The translations under genes were made by a program, and so were the position numbers. This document shows, piece by piece, positions 1 to 7,767 of a DNA stretch of 64,000 bases (position 1 is the stretch's first letter; each line of letters starts with the position of its first letter). The DNA is from Nocardioides sp. URHA0020 (GTDB taxonomy: Bacteria; Actinomycetota; Actinomycetes; Propionibacteriales; Nocardioidaceae), in the NCBI RefSeq assembly GCF_000620705.1, contig NZ_KK211168.1:481520-545519 (forward strand), read 5' to 3'. The notes under the pieces are model-generated. The model was given only the letters and a program-made list of their open reading frames with translations, did not search any database and was not told where the DNA came from.

Positions 1-98
1 GTGGTTTCGAGGCTCGGAGCTAGCGCTCCTCACACCTCAACCACCGGTCGGTGGTTGAGGTGCGAAGGCCGCCAGGCCTGAGCCTCGAAACCACCACC
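1..98. repeat. inverted pair of REP-like elements
   Basis: Two copies of the REP-like element face each other: one reads from GTGGTTTCGAGGCTCGG to CTCAACCACC (about 1-45), and its inverted partner (about 50-95) reads GGTGGTTGAGGTGCGAAGG to CTCGAAACCACC. The pair could fold into a long hairpin and might end transcription entering from the left. The same element recurs near 4874-5050 and 34936-35215. The left copy may continue beyond the window. Confidence 0.75.
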
Positions 99-123
99 CA
101 CCGAACCCTCCTACGATGGCCGC

Positions 124-675
124 GTGGACAGTGAGTTCTGGTCGTCGTTCACCCACGACCCTCGGGAGGCGCAGTTCGGGACGATCCGCGCCTCGGACCA
201 GGACCGGGACGTCGTGCAGCAGGCGCTGACCGAGGCGTACGCCGACGGGCGGCTCGATCGCAAGGAGTTCGACGAGCGCAGCGAGCGCACGACCGACTCA
301 CGGACCCTCGGCGAGCTGGTGCCGATCCTCGGCGACCTGGTCTCGACCACGACCGTGGTGCGGACGAGCCGCGGGCTCGCGCAGGCGAGCTCCGCCGAGC
401 TGCACGAGCGCGCCGTCGAGGCGTACGTCTCCGACCGCCGTGAGGCGGTCTTCGGGTTCCTCTTCGCCACCCTCATCTGCACGGTCGTCTGGTACCTGTT
501 CACAAATGAAGCCCGATTCTGGCCGATCTTCGTCGCCCTCGGCACCGGCATCAACGTCGCCAAGACCATCTCGCGCAAGCGGGAGATCGTGGCCAGCCAC
601 GAGCGCAAGCTCGAGAAGAAGCGCGCCAAGGAGCTCGGCCAGCCCTGGACCCCCAACGACAGGGCATCCGAGTGA
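124..675 (+). CDS. DUF1707 and 2TM-domain membrane protein
   Basis: A 183-residue protein starting at GTG 124. Residues about 22-75 match the DUF1707 pattern: an IRASDQDRD opening, then ALTEAYADGRLDRKEFDER. This small domain is found at the N-terminus of many actinobacterial membrane proteins. Residues about 100-165 form a 2TM-like hairpin (GFLFATLICTVVWYLF, then FWPIFVALGTGINVAKTI) followed by a basic tail. It is probably an inner-membrane protein with its DUF1707 head in the cytoplasm. Its stop overlaps the start of the channel-like gene downstream (GTGA), so the two are co-translated. The function of DUF1707 proteins is not established. Confidence 0.85.
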   Translation: MDSEFWSSFTHDPREAQFGTIRASDQDRDVVQQALTEAYADGRLDRKEFDERSERTTDSRTLGELVPILGDLVSTTTVVRTSRGLAQASSAELHERAVEAYVSDRREAVFGFLFATLICTVVWYLFTNEARFWPIFVALGTGINVAKTISRKREIVASHERKLEKKRAKELGQPWTPNDRASE

Positions 676-1352
676 GGACCCGCCAGCACCTCGAGTCCCT
701 CCGCACACACCCCTCCGCCGTCCTGCTCGGGGCCCAGCTCCTGGCCGTGCTCGCGTACCCGTTCCTCGACGACGCCGCCTGGGGCCGGGCGGTCGTCGGC
801 ACGGTGCAGCTGGCCATCGTGCTGGCCGCGCTGGCCGCCGTACGCCCCAGCCCCGCGCTCACCTGGGTCGCGGTCCTCTTCGGCGCGCCGGCGATGGTGC
901 TGACCGTGATCGAGGCGATCGAGCCGCACACCGATGCGGTCGTGCTCCTGTCGGCCGCGTTCCACGCGCCGTTCTACTTCTACATCTCCTACGCGATGCT
1001 CCGCTACCTCTTCCACGACGACCGGGTGACCCGCGACGAGCTGTTCGCGACGGGAGCCGCGTTCACCGTCGTCGCGTGGGGGTTCGCCTACCTGTACGCC
1101 GCCTGCCAGGTCCTGTGGCCCGGCTCGTTCATCGGCGCCGACGGTGCCGGCGGCCGGAGCTGGTTCGAGCTGCTGTTCCTGTCGTTCACGACCCTGACGA
1201 GCGTCGGCCTCTCCGACGTCCTGCCGGTGCAGGCACACGCCCGGTCGTTGGCGATGGTCGAGATGGTCGCCGGCGTCTTCTACGTCGCCCTCGTGGTGGC
1301 CCGGCTGGTGAGCCTCGCCGTGGTCAGGCACCAGTCCGACGACCAGACCTAA
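672..1352 (+). CDS. two-pore-type ion channel family membrane protein
   Basis: A 226-residue integral membrane protein. Several hydrophobic segments lie between residues 15 and 130, and a C-terminal pore module follows at about 165-220. The module reads FLSFTTLTSVGLSDVLP, then a long hydrophobic helix, which is the pore-loop plus inner-helix layout of the Ion_trans_2 potassium channel family. The selectivity filter is altered: the usual TVGYGD is SVGLSD here, with Tyr replaced by Leu and the second Gly by Ser, so potassium selectivity cannot be assumed. No RCK or cyclic-nucleotide domain follows. The GTG start overlaps the DUF1707 stop, so both proteins may work together. A channel fold is likely; the ion is unknown. 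Confidence 0.75.
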   Translation: MRTRQHLESLRTHPSAVLLGAQLLAVLAYPFLDDAAWGRAVVGTVQLAIVLAALAAVRPSPALTWVAVLFGAPAMVLTVIEAIEPHTDAVVLLSAAFHAPFYFYISYAMLRYLFHDDRVTRDELFATGAAFTVVAWGFAYLYAACQVLWPGSFIGADGAGGRSWFELLFLSFTTLTSVGLSDVLPVQAHARSLAMVEMVAGVFYVALVVARLVSLAVVRHQSDDQT

Positions 1353-1383
1353 CCCGACGAGCCTCCCGCCAGGTCGGCGCGAG

Positions 1384-1938
1384 TCAGCCCTCGTCTTCCT
1401 CGTCGTCGAGCAGACCTTCCTTGCGGGCGGCGGCCACGATCCTGCGGACGTTGGTCAGGGTGCCGCAGTCGGCGTCGATCTGCGCGTTGCGCTCGGTGGC
1501 GAACTGCTCCCCCAGCTCGGCGCGCACGAGCGGGCCGACCTCCTCGCGAGCCGGGTTGAGGATGGTGAGCTCCTCCTCGGTCAGGTGGTGGTTGACCACC
1601 TTGGCGAGCTCCTCCACCGCATCGTCGAACGCCTGGGTGTCGGTGCCCTTGAGCTCGAGGACGGCCAGCAGCGCCTCGTTGCCCTCGGCGTGCTCCTCCT
1701 CGCCGTGCTCCGCCTCGTGGGCGCCCACGGCGCCCTTGTTGCGCAGCTTCGGGTAGACGTACTTCTCCTCCGCCTCAGCGTGGGCGACGTGCAGCGCGGC
1801 GAAGGCGCGGCGTACGGCGTCGCGGTCCGAGCTGCTGTCGCGGAGGTCGCGCAGCAGCGCCTCGAAGCGTCGGTGGTCGTCGAGGATCAGCTCCACGACG
1901 TCACCCTGGACCGGCCTGCCGAGATCGATAACGGTCAT
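1384..1938 (-). CDS. hemerythrin HHE domain protein
   Basis: A 184-residue cytoplasmic protein. Residues about 14-130 carry the metal-ligand pattern of the hemerythrin/HHE cation-binding domain: His22, a His50 to Glu57 cluster in HVAHAEAEEKYVYP, His74 to His83 in an acidic His-rich stretch, and the final HHLTEEE at 117-123. Such proteins hold a di-iron centre and bind O2 or NO, or protect against oxidative stress; the exact ligand cannot be told here. The C-terminus is acidic. A TAAGGT hexamer ends 6 bases before the ATG, so the message may be leaderless. It is transcribed convergently with the channel gene. Confidence 0.88.
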   Translation of the reverse strand: MTVIDLGRPVQGDVVELILDDHRRFEALLRDLRDSSSDRDAVRRAFAALHVAHAEAEEKYVYPKLRNKGAVGAHEAEHGEEEHAEGNEALLAVLELKGTDTQAFDDAVEELAKVVNHHLTEEELTILNPAREEVGPLVRAELGEQFATERNAQIDADCGTLTNVRRIVAAARKEGLLDDEEDEG

Positions 1939-1968
1939 GGCGACACCTTAGGTCGCGGCAGGTAAAGG

Positions 1969-2778
1969 TCAGGAGGCGCAGAGCACCTCGGGCGCCGCGA
2001 GCACCGCCGACGCGCCGCTCTGGTCCTCCGGCGTGCCGTCGGGGTTCGTCGAGGTCCAGCGGAACGCCACGCGGAAGGCGCCGAGGATGCTGATGGTCCG
2101 GACCTCCGACGTCGTGAGGCCGAAGGACTTCGCGTAGACGGCCTTGCCGTCGGCCTCCAACGACACGTGGGCGACCGCGAGCGCGTCGCTGGCGTCGCTG
2201 TTGCCGAACCGGCCCCGGATCTTCCAGCAGTCACGGCTGAGGTTCCAGTCGTAGATCCCGGCGTTGCCGTAGTCCCAGGTGCCGTAGATCCCGTCGTAGG
2301 TCGTGCCGTCGATGGAGCCGGAGCCCTGGTAGGTGTACTCCTGCGAGCGCGGCGTCACCTTCAGCAGGTCCTTCCAGGCGTAGACGGTGACCTTGACCGA
2401 GGCGCTCTTGCCGGCCTTGACCCCCTTCGACTTCGGGACGACCACGCGGTAGTAGCGCAGACCGATCTTGTGCGGCTTGTCCCGGAAGCTGAAGGCGCCC
2501 TTCCTGGTCATCTTCAGCCGAGCGACCTTGATCCACTTCTGGGAGCCGCTCAGGCGCGTCTGCACGACGACCGTGCCGCCCTTCCTCGCGGGGCGCACCG
2601 TGCCCGAGAGCAGCACCCGGTGAGCGGACACGACCTTGGCGGCGCCGGCCTTCAGGGTCGGCTTGTAGGTGGCGCGGCGATCGGGCTGCGCAGGACCGGC
2701 CACCGCAGCTGGAGCGGCGAGACCGACGGCGAGCGTGGCTGCGAGAGCAGCGGTGACGAGTGTGCGGGCGACCTGCAT
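1969..2778 (-). CDS. secreted protein with C-terminal NPCBM-like region
   Basis: A 269-residue exported protein. The ATG at 2778 is chosen because the signal peptide begins there (hydrophobic residues about 5-27, cleavage near AAVAGPAQ) and a GGAG precedes it; an upstream GTG at 2802 would add eight polar residues. Residues about 30-140 are a basic beta-rich domain (LLSGTVRPARKGGTVVVQT) like the Ig-like or prealbumin-like repeats of actinobacterial surface proteins. The rest contains SRDCWKIRGRFG, and hydrophobic beta strands follow, which resembles NPCBM-type carbohydrate-binding modules. That assignment is tentative. It probably acts outside the membrane; no enzyme motif is visible. Confidence 0.75.
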   Translation of the reverse strand: MQVARTLVTAALAATLAVGLAAPAAVAGPAQPDRRATYKPTLKAGAAKVVSAHRVLLSGTVRPARKGGTVVVQTRLSGSQKWIKVARLKMTRKGAFSFRDKPHKIGLRYYRVVVPKSKGVKAGKSASVKVTVYAWKDLLKVTPRSQEYTYQGSGSIDGTTYDGIYGTWDYGNAGIYDWNLSRDCWKIRGRFGNSDASDALAVAHVSLEADGKAVYAKSFGLTTSEVRTISILGAFRVAFRWTSTNPDGTPEDQSGASAVLAAPEVLCAS

Positions 2779-2869
2779 GTCCTGGCTCCAATCCGGTGTC
2801 ACGGCCCGAGGCCGTCCTCCGAGGCTAGCCCTGCAGAGGGTCGTCCGCGCTCGTTCGCACCCATCCGGG

Positions 2870-4156
2870 CTAGCGGGTGATCCCCTCGAGCTCGTCGCGG
2901 TCGACGACGAGCCGGGTGCGGACCCGGTATCGGTACACCTGGACGATGCCGAGCGCCCAGATGAAGTACTGCGTGCTCATGGCCCACCGGAAGGCGGACG
3001 GGGTGTAGTCGGACCCGCCGCCCGGCGTACGCCAGTCGAGCACCAGGCCGATCACGATCACCAGCACCAGGCTGGCGGCGAAGCCGCCCTGGTTGATGAT
3101 GCCGCTGGCACTGGCCAGCCGTTCATGGGGGTTGGAGGTGCGGCCCACGTCGAAGCCGATCATCGAGGCCGGTCCCCCGACCCCGACGACGACCACCAGC
3201 ACCACGAGGAGCCAGGTCGGGGCGTGGCCGGGCCAGGTGAGCACGACGGTCCACACGACCACGATCGTCGCCACGATGGCCAGGACCATCGTCGAGCGGT
3301 GCCACGGGTGCGCCCCGACCAGCCAGCCGAGCGTCGGCCCGGCCGCCATCACAGCCAGCACCATCAGCGTGAGCAGCAGCCCGGCCGTCGCCGGGGACTG
3401 CTGCTCGCCCTTGACGAAGAAGGGGTAGCCCCACAGCAGGCTCAGCACCGTCGAGCTGAACTGCGTGGAGAAGTGCATCCAGAAGCCCAGCCGGGTGCCG
3501 GGGTGTGCCCACGACGAGGCCAGGCTGCGGCGTACGGCGCCCAGCGACATCGCCGGCCCGCGCAGGTTGCGGCTGACCGGTGAGTCGTGGAGCACCAGCA
3601 GCACCACCACGGACAGCGCCAGCCCCAGGGAGGCGGCGATCAGGTAGGCCTTGGTCCAGCCGAGGTGGCCAAGCGCCCAGGTCATGGGTACGGCGGCGAG
3701 GACCGCCCCGAGCTGGCCGAGCGTGCCGGTGAGCTGGGTGACCAGCGGGATCCGGCGCTGGGGGAACCAGGTGGCGACCAGGCGCAGCACGCAGATGAAC
3801 GTCATCGCATCGCCCATGCCGACGAAGATCCGCGCGACGAGCGCCGCGGGATAGCTGTCGGCGAGAGCGAACCCGCCCTGGGCGAGGGTCAGCAGGACCA
3901 TGCCGCAGAGCAGGACGCTGCGGGACCCGAACCGGTCGACCAGCAGACCGACCGGGATCTGCATGCCGGCGTACACGAGCAGTTGCAGCATCGTGAACGT
4001 CGCCAGCTGGGACGCCGAGATGTCGAAGCGCTCGGTCGCGGCGAGACCTGCGACGGCGAGCGAGGAGCGGTGGAAGACCGCCACCAGGTAGACCAGGAGC
4101 CCCACCACCCACACCGACCAGGCGCGCGCCGTGATGGTGGTCGGCTGGGAAGTCAC
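2870..4156 (-). CDS. MFS transporter
   Basis: A 428-residue protein with about 12 hydrophobic segments. The signature loop between helices 2 and 3 reads GLLVDRFGSRSVL (around residues 68-80), the classic MFS GxxxDRxGxR motif. The N-terminal half contains AVFHRSSLAVAG, as in the nitrate/nitrite and OPA-like groups, so it probably moves a small organic or inorganic anion, but the substrate cannot be told. It is a single gene. The 67 bases after its stop contain short inverted sequences that could terminate transcription. It ends in a basic and acidic cytoplasmic tail. Confidence 0.88.
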   Translation of the reverse strand: MTSQPTTITARAWSVWVVGLLVYLVAVFHRSSLAVAGLAATERFDISASQLATFTMLQLLVYAGMQIPVGLLVDRFGSRSVLLCGMVLLTLAQGGFALADSYPAALVARIFVGMGDAMTFICVLRLVATWFPQRRIPLVTQLTGTLGQLGAVLAAVPMTWALGHLGWTKAYLIAASLGLALSVVVLLVLHDSPVSRNLRGPAMSLGAVRRSLASSWAHPGTRLGFWMHFSTQFSSTVLSLLWGYPFFVKGEQQSPATAGLLLTLMVLAVMAAGPTLGWLVGAHPWHRSTMVLAIVATIVVVWTVVLTWPGHAPTWLLVVLVVVVGVGGPASMIGFDVGRTSNPHERLASASGIINQGGFAASLVLVIVIGLVLDWRTPGGGSDYTPSAFRWAMSTQYFIWALGIVQVYRYRVRTRLVVDRDELEGITR

Positions 4157-4201
4157 TCCCCCGATTCTAGGTGGGCCGACGGGGCGGCCCTCGTCGGGTC
4201 C

Positions 4202-4837
4202 TCAGCCGCGGTCGAGCAGTCGGGACCAGAGCCCGCGCTGCTCCTGGATGACGCTGTTCGCCGGGCCGCCGGCAGCCTGGGCGCGGGCTGCGACGACGAC
4301 GCGTGCGAGGAAGTCGTCAACCTCGTCCATGTCGTAGCCCTCGCGCAGCCGCACCGGCGTGAACCTCGCCGTACCGACGAGCTCGTCCAGCGAGCCCTCG
4401 GATCTCAGCACGGCGGTGAGGTGGTCCAGGAACCGGTCGACCTCGCCCATGTCGTAGCCCTCGCGCAGCCGGACCGGCGTGAACCGGACGGCCCCGATGT
4501 CGTCGATGAGCTGTGTGGAGGCACGTGCCGGTCCGGAGACGCCCTCCCCCCGGGCGGGTCCGGCCGCGGTGCGCGTGCGCCCTTCACTGGCGGCCACGAC
4601 GTCGTCGAGGAAGTCGTCGACCTCGGACATCAGGTAGCCCTCGCGCACCCGGACCGGGGTGAACCGGACGGCGTTGACCAGCTCGGCCAATGGCTGCCCG
4701 GCTCGCACGGCGAGGACCAGCCGGTCGAGGAACGCGTGCACCTCGGGCTTCCGGTAGCCCGTCTGCCACCGCACGGCGGTGAACCGGGCCTCACCGATCG
4801 TGCGGACGAGCGACTCGGGATCGGTGGACACCGGCAC
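4202..4837 (-). CDS. protein with four tandem DivI1A (DivIVA N-terminal) repeats
   Basis: A 211-residue protein made almost entirely of four copies of the DivI1A motif, consensus RFTPVRLREGYDMDEVDDFL. They start near residues 18, 58, 118 and 158. Spacing is 40, 60 and 40, which suggests that a two-repeat unit was itself duplicated. In Wag31/DivIVA this motif forms the membrane-curvature-binding N-terminus and is followed by a long coiled coil. Here there is no coiled coil, only Ala/Gly-rich linkers and a short tail. Repeat 1 is the most diverged (AVRWQTGYRKPEVHAFL). A polar or septal scaffold role is possible but inferred only from the motif. Confidence 0.85.
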   Translation of the reverse strand: MPVSTDPESLVRTIGEARFTAVRWQTGYRKPEVHAFLDRLVLAVRAGQPLAELVNAVRFTPVRVREGYLMSEVDDFLDDVVAASEGRTRTAAGPARGEGVSGPARASTQLIDDIGAVRFTPVRLREGYDMGEVDRFLDHLTAVLRSEGSLDELVGTARFTPVRLREGYDMDEVDDFLARVVVAARAQAAGGPANSVIQEQRGLWSRLLDRG

Positions 4838-4873
4838 AATCTAGGGGTCGACCCGGCCGCCGTACGCAGGTGT

Positions 4874-5050
4874 GGTGGTTTCGAGGCTCAGGCGCCAGGG
4901 CGCCTTCGCACCTCAACCACCGGGCTCCTCGGTGGTTGAGGTGTGAGGCGCGCCAGCGCCGAGCCACGGTGGTTGAGGTGTGAGGCGCGCCAGCGCCGAG
5001 CCACGGTGGTTGAGGTGTGAGGCGCGCCAGCGCCGAGCCTCGAAACCACC
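4874..5050. repeat. REP-like cluster with three 37-bp tandem units
   Basis: An inverted REP-like copy (about 4874-4921) is followed by three tandem 37-bp units starting at 4931, 4968 and 5005. Each reads GGTGGTTGAGGTGTGAGGCG and continues into CGCCAGCGCCGAGCC. The last unit ends in CTCGAAACCACC. The cluster fills the gap between the VOC gene stop and the DivI1A-repeat gene start, both on the minus strand, so it may separate their transcripts. Confidence 0.85.
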
Positions 5051-5488
5051 TCAGTCGAGGCAGAACTCGTTGCCCTCGGGATCCTGGAGCACGAGGTGGC
5101 CGCCGCTCATCGGCGGCGCCGGCTCGAAGCGCTCGACGCGGGTGGCGCCGAGGGCGACCAGGCGCTCGCACTCCGCCTCGAGGGCGGCCATCCGCTCGTC
5201 GCCCTCCAGCCCGGGAGCGGCACGGACGTCGAGATGGACCCGGTTCTTCACGGTCTTGCCCTCGGACACCCGCTGGAAGAAAACCCGGGGGCCGTTGCCG
5301 GCGGGGTCGACCGAGGCCGAGGCGCTGTTGCGCTGCTCGGGCGGCAGCGACTCCGAGAACGCGTCCCAGGAGCCGAACCCCGGCGGCGGGGGTGGGAGCT
5401 CGTAGCCGAGCACCTCGTTCCAGAACAGCGAGAGCGCCCGCGGGTCGGCGCAGTCGACGGTGACCTGGACCTGGCGTACGGCGCTCAC
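5051..5488 (-). CDS. VOC (glyoxalase-like) family protein
   Basis: A 145-residue protein with the two beta-alpha-beta-beta-beta halves of the vicinal oxygen chelate fold. Features are the opening [20 protein letters not shown], central RVHLDVRA and final [14 protein letters not shown], which place it in the Glyoxalase_6 group of uncharacterised actinobacterial proteins. Members are often small cytoplasmic metal-binding or resistance-like proteins; no specific reaction can be assigned. Its GTG start overlaps the uvrB stop by four bases (GTGA), so it is translated with uvrB. The tract PPPPPGFG near residue 35 looks like an expanded loop. Confidence 0.85.
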   Translation of the reverse strand: MSAVRQVQVTVDCADPRALSLFWNEVLGYELPPPPPGFGSWDAFSESLPPEQRNSASASVDPAGNGPRVFFQRVSEGKTVKNRVHLDVRAAPGLEGDERMAALEAECERLVALGATRVERFEPAPPMSGGHLVLQDPEGNEFCLD

Positions 5489-7611
5489 TTGGTGGCCTCC
5501 ATCATCTGGCGCAGCTCCTTCTTGAGGTCGGAGATCTCGTCGCGCATCCGGGCGGCGACCTCGAACTGGAGCTCGGCGGCGGCGTTCTTCATCTGGTCGG
5601 TGAGCTCCTGGATGAGCTGGGCCAGGTCGGAGCTCGGCATCCCGGCGATGTCGGGAGCGTGCTGCCCGGCCGCGGCCTTGGACAGGCCGGGCACGGGCTG
5701 GCGGGCCTTGACCCCTCCTGCGCGGCCCTTCGCCGCCGTACCGGCCCAGGTCTCCAGGAGAGCCTGGGTGTTCTCGTCCTCGCGCGCGAGCATCTCGGTG
5801 ATGTCGGCGATCTTCTTGCGCAGCGGCTGGGGGTCGACGCCGGCGGCCGTGTTGTAGGCCACCTGCTTCTCGCGGCGACGGTTGGTCTCCTCGATCGCCT
5901 TCTCCATCGAGGGCGTGATCTTGTCGGCGTACATGTGCACCTGACCCGACACGTTGCGGGCCGCGCGCCCGATCGTCTGGATCAGGGACTTGTCGGAGCG
6001 CAGGAAGCCCTCCTTGTCGGCGTCCAGGATCGACACCAGCGACACCTCCGGCAGGTCGAGACCCTCGCGGAGCAGGTTGATGCCGACGAGCACGTCGTAC
6101 TCACCCATCCGCAGCTCGCGGAGGAGCTCGATGCGCCGCAGCGTGTCGACCTCCGAGTGCAGGTAGCGGGTGCGGATGCCCGCGTCGAGGAGGTAGTCGG
6201 TGAGGTCCTCCGACATCTTCTTCGTCAACGTCGTGACGAGGACCCGCTCGTCCTTCTCCGCACGGGTGCGGATCTCGTGGATCAGGTCGTCGATCTGACC
6301 CTTCGTCGGCTTGATCACGACCTCGGGGTCGATCAGCCCGGTCGGCCGGATGATCTGCTCGACGGTGTCGCCCTCCACCTTGTCGAGCTCGTAGTTGCCG
6401 GGCGTGGCCGAGAGGTAGATGGTCTGCCCGATCCGCTCCAGGAACTCCTCCCAGCGCAGTGGCCGGTTGTCCATCGCGCTGGGCAGCCGGAAGCCGTGGT
6501 CGACCAGGTTGCGCTTGCGGGACATGTCGCCCTCGTACATGCCCCCGATCTGCGGGACGGCGACGTGCGACTCGTCGACGACGACCAGGTAGTCCTCGGG
6601 GAAGTAGTCGAGCAGGCAGTTCGGCGCCGAGCCACGGGTGCGGCCGTCCATGTGCATCGAGTAGTTCTCGATGCCGGAGCAGGAGCCGACCTGGCGCATC
6701 ATCTCGACGTCGTACGTCGTGCGCATCCGCAGGCGCTGCGCCTCGAGCAGCTTGCCCTGCTTCTCGAACGTCGCGAGCTGGTCCTCCAGCTCGAGCTCGA
6801 TCCCGGTGATGGCCCGCTCCATGCGCTCGGGGCCGGCCACGTAGTGGGTGGCGGGGAAGACGTAGAGCTCCTTGTCCTCGGTGACGATTTCGCCGGTCAC
6901 CGGGTGCAGCGTCATCAGCCGCTCGATCTCGTCGCCGAAGAACTCGATCCGGACGGCGTGCTCCTCGTACACCGGGAAGATCTCCAGGGTGTCGCCACGG
7001 ACCCGGAAGGTGCCCCGGGTGAAGGACATGTCGTTGCGGGTGTACTGGATCTCGACGAGCTGGCGCAGGATCGAGTCGCGGTCGCGCTCCTCGCCGACGC
7101 GCAGCCGCAGCATCCGGTCGACGTACTCCTGCGGCGTGCCGAGGCCGTAGATGCAGGACACCGTGCTGACCACGATCACGTCGCGCCGGGTGAGCAGGCT
7201 GTTGGTCGCGGAGTGCCGCAGCCGCTCGACCTCCTCGTTGATGGAGGAGTCCTTCTCGATGTAGGTGTCCGTCTGGGGGACGTAGGCCTCGGGCTGGTAG
7301 TAGTCGTAGTAGGAGACGAAGTACTCGATCGCGTTGTCGGGGAAGAGCTGGCGCAGCTCGTTGGCGAACTGGGCGGCGAGCGTCTTGTTGGGCTGGAGCA
7401 CGAGCATCGGGCGCTGCACCTGCTCGGCCACCCAGGCCACGGTCGCGGTCTTGCCGGTGCCGGTGGCGCCGAGCAGGACGACGTCCTTGACCCCGCCGTT
7501 GATCCGCTTGGTGATCTCCTGGATCGCCGCCGGCTGGTCGCCGGACGGCTGGTAGTCGGAGACGACCTTGAAGGGCGCCACCCGGCGCTCGAGATCGGTC
7601 ACTGGTCGCAT
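5485..7611 (-). CDS. uvrB: excinuclease ABC subunit B
   Basis: UvrB, the DNA-bound helicase-like subunit of nucleotide excision repair: it takes damaged DNA from UvrA and recruits UvrC. It has 708 residues from ATG 7611, a normal length. Walker A is GATGTGKT near residue 47, the beta-hairpin region [10 protein letters not shown] follows, helicase motif II is VVVDESH, and motif VI is QTIGRAARN. The C-terminal UVR domain ([24 protein letters not shown]) contacts UvrC. The reading frame runs open to 7692, but the extra 27 residues are not UvrB-like. I saw no SOS box in the 150 bases upstream, although uvrB is SOS-induced in many bacteria. Confidence 0.97.
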   Translation of the reverse strand: MRPVTDLERRVAPFKVVSDYQPSGDQPAAIQEITKRINGGVKDVVLLGATGTGKTATVAWVAEQVQRPMLVLQPNKTLAAQFANELRQLFPDNAIEYFVSYYDYYQPEAYVPQTDTYIEKDSSINEEVERLRHSATNSLLTRRDVIVVSTVSCIYGLGTPQEYVDRMLRLRVGEERDRDSILRQLVEIQYTRNDMSFTRGTFRVRGDTLEIFPVYEEHAVRIEFFGDEIERLMTLHPVTGEIVTEDKELYVFPATHYVAGPERMERAITGIELELEDQLATFEKQGKLLEAQRLRMRTTYDVEMMRQVGSCSGIENYSMHMDGRTRGSAPNCLLDYFPEDYLVVVDESHVAVPQIGGMYEGDMSRKRNLVDHGFRLPSAMDNRPLRWEEFLERIGQTIYLSATPGNYELDKVEGDTVEQIIRPTGLIDPEVVIKPTKGQIDDLIHEIRTRAEKDERVLVTTLTKKMSEDLTDYLLDAGIRTRYLHSEVDTLRRIELLRELRMGEYDVLVGINLLREGLDLPEVSLVSILDADKEGFLRSDKSLIQTIGRAARNVSGQVHMYADKITPSMEKAIEETNRRREKQVAYNTAAGVDPQPLRKKIADITEMLAREDENTQALLETWAGTAAKGRAGGVKARQPVPGLSKAAAGQHAPDIAGMPSSDLAQLIQELTDQMKNAAAELQFEVAARMRDEISDLKKELRQMMEATK

Positions 7612-7767
7612 GCTGACGAGCCTAGACGGGCCCACCGACACCGCCCCGCGCGCAGGAGGCATAGCCCTTCTCGACGTCGCTCCTGGCCACATGGCCGATG
7701 CCGCGACCGTCCGTATTACCCGATCCTGAGTGCCCTGACCATCGCCTCGTGACCAAGGTGGATGTCG

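Noticed and set aside
4931..5050. CRISPR array
   Set aside because: The 37-bp units are directly tandem with no spacers, and no cas gene is near.
5659..7752. Long plus-strand reading frame over uvrB
   Set aside because: It runs antisense to a complete UvrB with all motifs and is Asp/Val/Arg-rich shadow sequence.
7612..7767. SOS box upstream of uvrB
   Set aside because: No TCGAAC-n4-GTTCGA or close variant is visible in the uvrB-cvnA gap.
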